Of a stretch of DNA of 11,642 nucleotides, positions 1 to 6,040 are shown in pieces. Every line of letters starts with the position of its first letter. Position 1 is the stretch's first letter. This DNA is from Chloroflexota bacterium (lineage in GTDB: Bacteria; Chloroflexota; Anaerolineae; Anaerolineales; Villigracilaceae). The stretch lies in NCBI GenBank assembly GCA_021796315.1, contig JAJYOH010000129.1, positions 1-11,642 of the forward strand, in the 5' to 3' direction. The notes beneath the pieces are model-generated. The model was given only the letters and a program-made list of their open reading frames with translations, was not told the DNA's origin and searched no databases. The translations under genes and the position numbers were made by a program.

Positions 1-2
1 TT

Positions 3-42
3 TTGCGTTTTGCGAAAATAAAACGAAAAGCGCAAAACGCAA
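3..42 (-). terminator. Perfect 12-bp inverted repeat at the window edge, possible terminator of the ATPase gene
   Basis: Positions 3-14 (ttgcgttttgcg) and 31-42 (cgcaaaacgcaa) are exact reverse complements separated by a 16-nt loop. The hairpin starts six bases past the stop codon of the minus-strand ATPase gene, where a terminator would sit. There is no U-run after the second arm on the minus strand in the two bases that remain, so it is not a textbook intrinsic terminator. It could also be a regulatory palindrome or a contig-edge feature. Confidence 0.35.
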
Positions 43-47
43 TGAAT

Positions 48-1352
48 TTAGATTTCTACAAAATAGGCCTGCCCGGCGCGATCGATCATTTCGCGCGACA
101 TGCTGGGCGGAACAGCCAGATAGGATGAAATGTCAATGATCTGGTCGCACAGATCGCGCGGATGCGAGGCGCGCAGCTTGCGGTTTCGTTTGATGTACCA
201 TTCCTGCAAAAGATAAGCGAGACCCTGGTCGTTATATTCGATCTTTTTATCGGCGGCAACGCGTTTGAAAATCTCGCGATATTCCTCGTAGGACGGATCG
301 CCAATCTCAACCTTGTGACGCAAGCGGCGCAGGAAGGCTTCATCGACAAGGTCTTTTGGCGGGAGATTTGTCGAGAAGACGATCAGCACATCAAACGGCA
401 CCTCCACCTTTCGTCCGGTGTGGAGGCGCAGGAAATCAACGCGGTTTTCGAGCGGTACGATCCAGCGGTTCAACAAGTCGCGCGGGCGGACCTGTTGTCG
501 CCCAAAGTCGTCGATCAATAAAATGCCGCCGTTGGCCTTGACCTGGAACGGGGCTTCATAAAATTTATGTGTGTCATCGAAAACGAGATCGAGGCCTTCC
601 AGCGTAAGTTCACCGCCAACAACAATGAACGGACGGCGAATCTTTACCCAGCGCGGATCGCGACGCGTGTTCGAACGCAGATTACCGGTGGAGCCTCCGC
701 CATTTTCGCCCTCAGGCGCCAGACGATGACTGACTGCGTCGTAAACCTTGACGACCTGTCCATCGAGATAAAGGGCGTAGGGAATATACATAGTCTGACT
801 GAGAACAAGATTGCCGAAGGCACGCGCAATACTGGTTTTACCATTGCCCGGAGGGCCGTACATAAAGATGGATGTACCAGAGTTGAGCGCCGGGCCAAGA
901 CGCTGAAAAGTTGATTCGGAGATAACCAACTGAGAAAGGATCTGCCGCATGGTACGCGTGGTGACCGTCAATCGTCCGCTTTTTTGGCGGCGAATGGATT
1001 CGTTGTAGACTTCAAAAGGCACCGGCGCCTGTCCCGCGTATTGACTGCGATCCAGCGCCTCGCGGGCGCGCAAGTTTCCCGCGCTGGTTATGCCGTAGGT
1101 ATAAGCTCCCTCGCCCAGGCCGCCTTGCGAAGACCTGACCTCGATGAATTTTTCCTGCTTAAGCGTGACAAGCAGTTGATCTGTCACTCCCGCAAACGGC
1201 AGGGCAATTTCCTCGGCGATCTTGAAACCCGTCAGATAGCCGCGCGAATACAAAACCTTCAAGACAAGGTCCTGAAGCCAGAGAGGTGACAACCCCGTGT
1301 CTTCAAGGCTGTTGATCTGGGGCGGAATAAAGGAAACAGTCGGATTGGTCAT
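48..1352 (-). CDS. AAA+ ATPase with N-terminal winged-helix domain
   Basis: This is a 434-residue cytoplasmic ATPase. Residues about 28-105 resemble a winged helix. The AAA+ module follows, with Walker A GPPGNGKT at 166-173, Walker B ILLIDD at 277-282, a sensor-1-like FSTN at 326-329, arginine-finger candidates in FLRRLR at 340-345, and a HPRDL motif at 397-401 where sensor 2 is expected. About 100 residues separate Walker A and B, including a Gly/Asn-rich loop near 215-230 and a conserved-looking VVGGELTLEGLDL stretch, which is longer than in simple AAA+ proteins. The ATG start is supported by a strong AGGAGGGG eight bases upstream and an extended -10 at 1408-1413. The gene stands alone on its strand, so the substrate is unknown. 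AAA+ identity is secure; the biological role is not assigned. Confidence 0.9.
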   Translation of the reverse strand: MTNPTVSFIPPQINSLEDTGLSPLWLQDLVLKVLYSRGYLTGFKIAEEIALPFAGVTDQLLVTLKQEKFIEVRSSQGGLGEGAYTYGITSAGNLRAREALDRSQYAGQAPVPFEVYNESIRRQKSGRLTVTTRTMRQILSQLVISESTFQRLGPALNSGTSIFMYGPPGNGKTSIARAFGNLVLSQTMYIPYALYLDGQVVKVYDAVSHRLAPEGENGGGSTGNLRSNTRRDPRWVKIRRPFIVVGGELTLEGLDLVFDDTHKFYEAPFQVKANGGILLIDDFGRQQVRPRDLLNRWIVPLENRVDFLRLHTGRKVEVPFDVLIVFSTNLPPKDLVDEAFLRRLRHKVEIGDPSYEEYREIFKRVAADKKIEYNDQGLAYLLQEWYIKRNRKLRASHPRDLCDQIIDISSYLAVPPSMSREMIDRAGQAYFVEI

Positions 1353-1359
1353 ACGGCAT

Positions 1360-1367
1360 CCCCTCCT
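1360..1367 (-). promoter_or_regulatory. Strong Shine-Dalgarno of the AAA+ gene
   Basis: The minus strand reads AGGAGGGG seven bases before the ATG at 1352. This fixes the start codon and contrasts with the neighbouring divergent gene at 1512, which has no ribosome binding site. Confidence 0.75.
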
Positions 1368-1407
1368 GAATGGGGAAATGAAAAGATAATTTCAACGAAC
1401 AAAATGG

Positions 1408-1413
1408 ATTATA
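1408..1413 (-). promoter_or_regulatory. Extended -10 promoter element for the AAA+ gene
   Basis: The minus strand carries TGCTATAAT, a perfect -10 hexamer preceded by the TGn extension that can replace a -35 box. No good -35 is seen at 16-18 bp. Predicted transcription start is near 1401, giving a leader of about 50 nt that contains the Shine-Dalgarno sequence. Confidence 0.55.
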
Positions 1414-1496
1414 GCACGGCAAATCAAGGCCATATCCTGACAAACACATTTCGATTGAGGGATGAAATTCACGCATAATGCCTGCCGTCTTTCGTT

Positions 1497-1502
1497 TATA
1501 AT
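1497..1502 (+). promoter_or_regulatory. -10 box of the glycosyltransferase gene, probably leaderless
   Basis: A perfect TATAAT ends nine bases before the ATG at 1512. The expected transcription start (about 1509) leaves a leader of three nucleotides or fewer, and no Shine-Dalgarno is present between box and start. The -35 region is weak. Confidence 0.55.
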
Positions 1503-1511
1503 CAGCGAACT

Positions 1512-2195
1512 ATGAAGCTATCAGTGGTTATTCCAGTCTACAATGAAGTTGAAAACATCGAAGAAATCTTGAAGCGCGTCAAGGCCACCAAACTGTCATC
1601 GGAGATCATCGTCATCGATGACGGTTCCCAGGATGGCACCCGCGACGTGCTTAAAAAGCTGGACGGTAAAACGGGAATACGCGTCATCCTGCACGAAAAG
1701 AATCAAGGCAAAGGTGCGGCGGTTCGTACCGGACTTCAAGCGGCGAACGGCGACATTATCCTGATCCAGGACGCAGACCTTGAATATAGTCCGCACGATT
1801 TTCCCCTCCTGCTCGAACCGATCAACAACGGCACCGCCGATGTGGTTTATGGTTCGCGTTTTCTTGGCGGCCCGCGGCGTGTGGCAATGTTCTGGCACAT
1901 GATCGCCAACAAAATGCTGACCTTCATGACGAATATTTTGTACGACACGATCCTGAGTGACATGGAAACCGGCTACAAAGTGTTCCGCCGTGAAGTGATC
2001 GAAGGAATGGTATTGCATTCCAGCCGCTTTGATTTCGAGCCTGAATTCACCGCCAAAATCCTGAAACGCAACTACCGCATTTATGAGGTCCCCATTTCTT
2101 TCAACCCGCGCGATTACTCGCAGGGCAAGAAGATCAAACTAAAAGATGCCTTTGAGGCCGTATGGACTCTTTTGAAATACAGGTTCACTGATTAA
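1512..2195 (+). CDS. Family 2 glycosyltransferase, polyprenyl-phosphate-sugar synthase type
   Basis: This 227-residue protein has the GT-A fold signatures of GT2 enzymes related to dolichyl-phosphate mannose synthase: SVVIPVYNE at 4-12, the IDDGS nucleotide-binding turn at 35-39, GKGAAVRTG at 66-74, the metal-binding DAD triad at 87-89, and the later SDMETGYK and FDFEPE motifs at 149-156 and 173-178 typical of this subgroup. It lacks C-terminal membrane helices, so it is a short single-domain form acting at the inner membrane face. The likely reaction transfers a sugar from a nucleotide donor to a polyprenyl phosphate, supplying extracytoplasmic glycosylation or wall glycopolymer synthesis. 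Donor and acceptor cannot be read from sequence. The gene stands alone, with a TATAAT just before its ATG and a hairpin terminator after its stop. Confidence 0.9.
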   Translation: MKLSVVIPVYNEVENIEEILKRVKATKLSSEIIVIDDGSQDGTRDVLKKLDGKTGIRVILHEKNQGKGAAVRTGLQAANGDIILIQDADLEYSPHDFPLLLEPINNGTADVVYGSRFLGGPRRVAMFWHMIANKMLTFMTNILYDTILSDMETGYKVFRREVIEGMVLHSSRFDFEPEFTAKILKRNYRIYEVPISFNPRDYSQGKKIKLKDAFEAVWTLLKYRFTD

Positions 2196-2202
2196 CTTTA
2201 GC

Positions 2203-2240
2203 AAAAGGTGGACGACTGGCTTTGTCGTTCACCTTTTTTA
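2203..2240 (+). terminator. Hairpin terminator between convergent genes
   Basis: Arms 2203-2216 and 2224-2237 pair over 14 bp with a single G-U wobble, with a loop of about 7 nt. Six T's at 2234-2239 follow on the plus strand. The A-run at 2203-2206 gives a short U-run on the minus strand, so it may also stop the convergent HycI-like gene, whose stop codon (2238-2240) lies inside this element. Confidence 0.8.
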
Positions 2241-2705
2241 TTTGAATAATTCCACAAACAAAACCTCCAGACCATCCAACGCAACCTTGACCGAATCTGA
2301 AACTCCCTTGCGGTCCTGCATTTCATTATCAGGCTGGACCGCGATCAACAATACTTCAGGCCGGAATTTTTGCGGAATAAATCTAAACAACAAGGACAAG
2401 TCGGCGCTGCGCGTTCTGACTTTCATAGTTTGCAGTTGATCGAGATCGATCAGAGTAATATCGCCGGGCGCAGCGCCGGGCACATCCGCAGCAACGGCGA
2501 CCAGCACCAGGTCGGGGTGTGATGCTTCCAGCAGTCCCAGGTATTTTTCAGGCACGTTGCCCCCATCGATCAACGGAATATTAACTTTGCCCCTTAAGCG
2601 ATTTACCAGAAAGCCACCCAGTCCCTCATCCCCACGCAGACGATTGCCCAGGCCCAGAAGAAGGACCTTTTTATTTTCAACCCGCTGAGTCAATTCATCG
2701 ACCAC
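2238..2705 (-). CDS. HycI-like hydrogenase maturation protease lacking expected metal ligands
   Basis: This 155-residue protein resembles HycI/HybD endopeptidases, which clip the C-terminus of [NiFe]-hydrogenase large subunits after nickel insertion. Matching features are LLLGLGNRLRGDEG at 15-28, the IDGGNVPE motif at 46-53, PGDITLID at 80-87 and the LLIAVQPD strand at 119-126. HybD/HycI bind metal through an acidic residue in the first motif, an Asp in a VDA motif and a His in a later THxxPL-type motif. Here the first survives (E27). The VDA position reads VAVAAD (70-74) with Val or Ala at the ligand site, and the His region reads RTRSADL with Arg or Ser. The only His in the protein is H63, well before that region. 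The family call is good; protease activity is doubtful. The GTG start lies six bases after a TAAAAT box with no Shine-Dalgarno. No hydrogenase genes are nearby. Confidence 0.8.
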   Translation of the reverse strand: MVDELTQRVENKKVLLLGLGNRLRGDEGLGGFLVNRLRGKVNIPLIDGGNVPEKYLGLLEASHPDLVLVAVAADVPGAAPGDITLIDLDQLQTMKVRTRSADLSLLFRFIPQKFRPEVLLIAVQPDNEMQDRKGVSDSVKVALDGLEVLFVELFK

Positions 2706-2711
2706 GCTTGA

Positions 2712-2717
2712 ATTTTA
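2712..2717 (-). promoter_or_regulatory. -10-like box directly before the HycI-like gene
   Basis: The minus strand reads TAAAAT, five of six matches to consensus, ending six bases before the GTG start. The predicted transcription start coincides with the start codon. There is no recognisable -35. Confidence 0.4.
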
Positions 2718-2842
2718 ACCCAACTTCGCGATTAATCCATATTTTGCCATTCTTCACCAATGAGACGCCAATTCAAGCTGAATTCATGGCGGCGTGTTTT
2801 TGTCATATCTTGTGATAGAAAGCATATTTCAAGAACTCGAAG

Positions 2843-2848
2843 TATAAT
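2843..2848 (+). promoter_or_regulatory. -10 box of the envelope operon, probably leaderless
   Basis: A perfect TATAAT ends seven bases before the ATG at 2856. Its position decides the start: an upstream in-frame ATG at 2760 would lie before the promoter and would add 32 basic, non-membrane residues. The -35 region is weak and no Shine-Dalgarno precedes 2856. Confidence 0.55.
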
Positions 2849-2855
2849 CACGGCG

Positions 2856-5207
2856 ATGAATGATCTCTTTAACCAGATTCTTCAAGCACTTACCAACCCA
2901 CTCGGCAGTGTCGTATTCCATATCCTGATCATCTACTCAATCGCCACCGCGTTTCAATCGGCGTTTAGCCATTGGCGATTAAGCGAGTTCCCGCAGGCAC
3001 GGCGCACCATGCTGGGGCTGGGATTATTGCTGGCTGCACAATTATTCATGTTTGCATTCAGCGGACTCGGCTGGCAAAACATCGTGAATCCGACCGCCAG
3101 CCTGCCGCCTCTTGACCGGGCCTTTACTCTCTTTACCATCGTCTGGGTCACCTGGTTATGGGGTTTTCCTGAACCCAGCCGCACCGCCGATTCAGCCTTT
3201 ATTTTAATAAGCGTTTTGATCGGTACGGCCATGGGATTAAGTCTGCTCACATGGCCTCCCCAGGCTTCCCATATTACGTACAACAACACCAGCGATGACT
3301 TTTATTGGCAGGTCGCGTCGATCGGTTTCATTGTGATAGGCGCACTCATTCTCCTGATTCGCCGCCCAAATGGATACGGCAATGGACTGGCTTTTCTTAC
3401 CATCGCTTTTCTAGGCCACATTGGACACCTGGCTTTTCAGGAAAGCGGTTATTACTCTGGCATAATCCGTCTGGCTTATCTGGCAGCATTTCCCATTTTG
3501 CCGACTCTGGCGCAAAGATTCCCGGCGCCGATTAATTTACCTGACAGCCGGCCTACCAGTGTTAAACAAGATACGCCCGTCCCCGAACGTAGGCGATATA
3601 GTACCGATCCAAAAACATTCCATGCTTTGCTGTCATTGGCCGCGGAATCAACAGCGCCAAAAGTCAGCGCGGCAATTACACGCGCCATCGCGCAGACCAT
3701 GCTGGCCGATCTGTGTTTCCTTATCTACTTAACCGACAACAAAAACCAGATCGTGATCGCCAGCGGATACGATCTAATACGTGAAGAGAATCTGGAAGGC
3801 GGAAGTATGAATAAATCCGCCATCCCGATGCTGACCAACTCCCTGCAACGCGGACGCCCCTTGCGCCTCCCGGCCTCCAGCACATCCGCAGACATCAAAG
3901 GACTGAGCGATCTGCTTGGCTTGACCGCTCCCGGACACCTGCTCAGTGTCCCCATTGTGACGCCGGAAAAAGATTCGATGGGCGGCGTTCTATTGCTGTC
4001 TCCATACTCCAATCGTCTGTGGTCTGCTGAAGACCAGGCCTTCCTCGCCAATATCGCCATTTCACTCGTCCCGATCGTTCAGCGAAGCCAAAAGATGAGC
4101 AAACTTGAACAACAGGGCGAGCAGACGCGTCAAACGCTGGAGATGGCGCACAACCAGATGGCGGAGTTGGAACGCCGCAACGATGAACTCTCGAAGCAGA
4201 TCGAAGCAATGAACCTGCAAGCCGAGAAAGATTCATCGAAGGGCGAAAATATAGCAACACTGATGGCCGTACAGGAGGAATCTCAACGCACCATTGACCA
4301 ACTCCAAAAAGAACTTGAGTCTCTGCGAGGCAAAGGCAAACGTTCTGAGTCACAGGTGGAGAAGGAGCTCAAAGTCACGCTGCAAGATATAGCGCATCTA
4401 CAAAATCAGCTGGCCGAATCCAATATCAAAATCCTTGAACTCGAAAAAAATAGTGGCGGCCGTTCAAAACCAAGCGAACAGGCTGAGGTTATTGCGTCCA
4501 TCTCACAGGAATTACGCCAGCCCATGTCATCGGTTGTGGGCTATACCGATTTGCTGCTCGGTGAATCGGTCGGAATTCTCGGCGCATTACAACGCAAATT
4601 TGTCGAACGCATCAAGGCGTCCACGGAGCGCATCGGCAGCCTGATCGACGATATGATCCAGGTCACCACGCTCGAAACTGGACTCGCCGGTCTTAAACCA
4701 GAACCCATCGATATCAATCTTATTATTGATAATGCCATGGCGTACACAAGCAGCCAGATACGGGAAAAAAATATTTCCCTGCATCTCGACCTGCCCAAGA
4801 AAGTGGCGCCATTACATGCCGACCGTGAAGCTCTGCAGCAAATACTGATCCACCTTTTGCAAAACGCAGGCGCCGCGACACCCATCGAAGGCACGATCCG
4901 CCTCAAGGTCCAGACCACGAACGAGAAGGATCAGGATTACGTCATGATCCAGGTTACCGACAGCGGCGGCGGCATCCCATCCGAGGATATGCCGCGCGTT
5001 TTCACACGCCTTTATCGCGCCGACAATGTTCTTATCCAGGGCGTTGGCGATACCGGCGTTGGACTTTCAATTGCAAAAACTTTAACGGAAGCTCAACACG
5101 GCCGCATTTGGGTTGAGAGCCAGCCGGGTGCAGGCGCAACATTCAGCGTATTACTACCAATTGCAAAAAGTTCATTTGAAACAAACCCGAAGAAGGGATC
5201 AAAATAA
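2856..5207 (+). CDS. Seven-TM GAF histidine-kinase-like sensor with Gln at the phospho-acceptor site
   Basis: From the ATG at 2856 this is 783 residues. Domains in order: about seven hydrophobic segments between 18 and 222; a GAF-like domain at about 258-410; a long coiled coil at about 412-532; a dimerisation/phospho-acceptor (DHp, HisKA-like) domain at about 543-608; and an ATP-binding HATPase domain at about 655-770. The ATPase boxes look intact: N670 (N box), DSGGGIP at 702-708 (G1), F716 (F box) and DTGVGLSIA at 732-740 (G2). The H box, usually SHELRTPL, reads SQELRQPM at 550-557, so Q551 (codon CAG at 4506-4508) replaces the phosphorylated histidine. Autophosphorylation at the normal site should be impossible. 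No response regulator gene is in the window. The stop overlaps the next start as TAATG, so translation of the LysM gene is probably coupled. It heads an envelope operon. Confidence 0.88.
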   Translation: MNDLFNQILQALTNPLGSVVFHILIIYSIATAFQSAFSHWRLSEFPQARRTMLGLGLLLAAQLFMFAFSGLGWQNIVNPTASLPPLDRAFTLFTIVWVTWLWGFPEPSRTADSAFILISVLIGTAMGLSLLTWPPQASHITYNNTSDDFYWQVASIGFIVIGALILLIRRPNGYGNGLAFLTIAFLGHIGHLAFQESGYYSGIIRLAYLAAFPILPTLAQRFPAPINLPDSRPTSVKQDTPVPERRRYSTDPKTFHALLSLAAESTAPKVSAAITRAIAQTMLADLCFLIYLTDNKNQIVIASGYDLIREENLEGGSMNKSAIPMLTNSLQRGRPLRLPASSTSADIKGLSDLLGLTAPGHLLSVPIVTPEKDSMGGVLLLSPYSNRLWSAEDQAFLANIAISLVPIVQRSQKMSKLEQQGEQTRQTLEMAHNQMAELERRNDELSKQIEAMNLQAEKDSSKGENIATLMAVQEESQRTIDQLQKELESLRGKGKRSESQVEKELKVTLQDIAHLQNQLAESNIKILELEKNSGGRSKPSEQAEVIASISQELRQPMSSVVGYTDLLLGESVGILGALQRKFVERIKASTERIGSLIDDMIQVTTLETGLAGLKPEPIDINLIIDNAMAYTSSQIREKNISLHLDLPKKVAPLHADREALQQILIHLLQNAGAATPIEGTIRLKVQTTNEKDQDYVMIQVTDSGGGIPSEDMPRVFTRLYRADNVLIQGVGDTGVGLSIAKTLTEAQHGRIWVESQPGAGATFSVLLPIAKSSFETNPKKGSK
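5191..5198 (+). promoter_or_regulatory. Ribosome binding site of the first LysM gene
   Basis: AGAAGGGA lies eight bases before the ATG at 5207, inside the end of the kinase-like gene. The stop and start overlap as TAATG (5205-5209), which suggests translational coupling. Confidence 0.6.
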
Positions 5208-6013
5208 TGCAGGCGGCACGTCAATTGGGGGGTGGATTAATTTATGGATTGGTCTCCATCATGCTCGTTGTTGGAAGCCTTTCCCTGGCATTGGCTGAAA
5301 ATGCAACGCCTCCCACGCGTCTCACTCCGACCTCGGCCTTACCCGCCGTTCCGCAAACTTTAACGCCAACCCAGCCTGGTTCCACCGAAGCCCCCACGTC
5401 GACTCCGTTGCCCACTCCAACGCCGCTGCCGCCTACAAATTGTCCGCCCCCACCGGGATGGATATTAATCTCTGTCCAGCCCGGCGACACATTGACCAGT
5501 CTGGCGACGCGTTATAACACGAGCGCTGATTTAATAAGGCAGGGCAATTGTCTGCTAACATCGAGCCTGGCTGTTGGATATGGCATTTACGTTCCCTACA
5601 CTTCACCGCGATCCCAACCTACACCGGTGATTTTGTGCGGACCGATTCCCGGCTGGGTACGCAATTATATTGTCCAGCCTGGCGACGATCTATATCGCAT
5701 TGCGCTGCGATACGGCGCCGCGACTGCCGAAATACAACGCGCCAACTGTATTACCAATCCCAATGCCATCCCGGTTGGTTTGCAATTATGGGTACCCAAC
5801 GCGCCAACCATTACACCGGGGATAACTTTCATTCCACAATTTAATACCCAGACCGAAGTCCCGACCGAGCCGCTGACATTGACGCCGTTACCATTCACAG
5901 AAACAGTTGAACCGACATCCACCAGCATTCCGAATACAGCCACATCTGCACCTACAGCGGCGAACGTCCCGCCGACATCAACAATCACGGCCTTTCCAAC
6001 AGCAACACCCTAG
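5207..6013 (+). CDS. Secreted protein with two LysM domains and paired cysteines
   Basis: This is a 268-residue exported protein. Residues 1-30 form a signal peptide or signal anchor with hydrophobic core 10-30. A Thr/Pro-rich linker covers about 33-78. Two LysM domains follow at about 86-130 (VQPGDTL motif) and 151-197 (VQPGDDL motif), each ending in YVP or WVP. LysM domains bind the GlcNAc-containing glycan backbone of peptidoglycan. Each repeat has the same two cysteines, one before the domain (C79, C144, in CPPPPGW and CGPIPGW) and one inside it (C115, C181, in QGNC and RANC), suggesting one disulfide per LysM. The tail from about 200 is low-complexity Thr/Pro/Ser and probably extended or glycosylated. 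No catalytic domain is present, so it is a wall-binding or tethering protein. It is the second gene of the operon. Confidence 0.88.
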   Translation: MQAARQLGGGLIYGLVSIMLVVGSLSLALAENATPPTRLTPTSALPAVPQTLTPTQPGSTEAPTSTPLPTPTPLPPTNCPPPPGWILISVQPGDTLTSLATRYNTSADLIRQGNCLLTSSLAVGYGIYVPYTSPRSQPTPVILCGPIPGWVRNYIVQPGDDLYRIALRYGAATAEIQRANCITNPNAIPVGLQLWVPNAPTITPGITFIPQFNTQTEVPTEPLTLTPLPFTETVEPTSTSIPNTATSAPTAANVPPTSTITAFPTATP

Positions 6014-6040
6014 CTAAATTTCAAAGTCTGCCATCATCTC

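Noticed and set aside
162..521. Plus-strand ORFs within the AAA+ gene, including 567-914 and 984-1289
   Set aside because: Shadows of the minus-strand AAA+ gene, whose motifs are unmistakable.
3943..4353. Minus-strand ORF inside the sensor gene
   Set aside because: It lies opposite the GAF and coiled-coil coding region, has no ribosome site and no recognisable motif.
5390..5450. Repetitive ACGCC/CCAAC-type DNA in linker regions as tandem repeats
   Set aside because: Irregular unit length; it follows from Thr-Pro codons in extracellular linkers, not from a DNA-level repeat.
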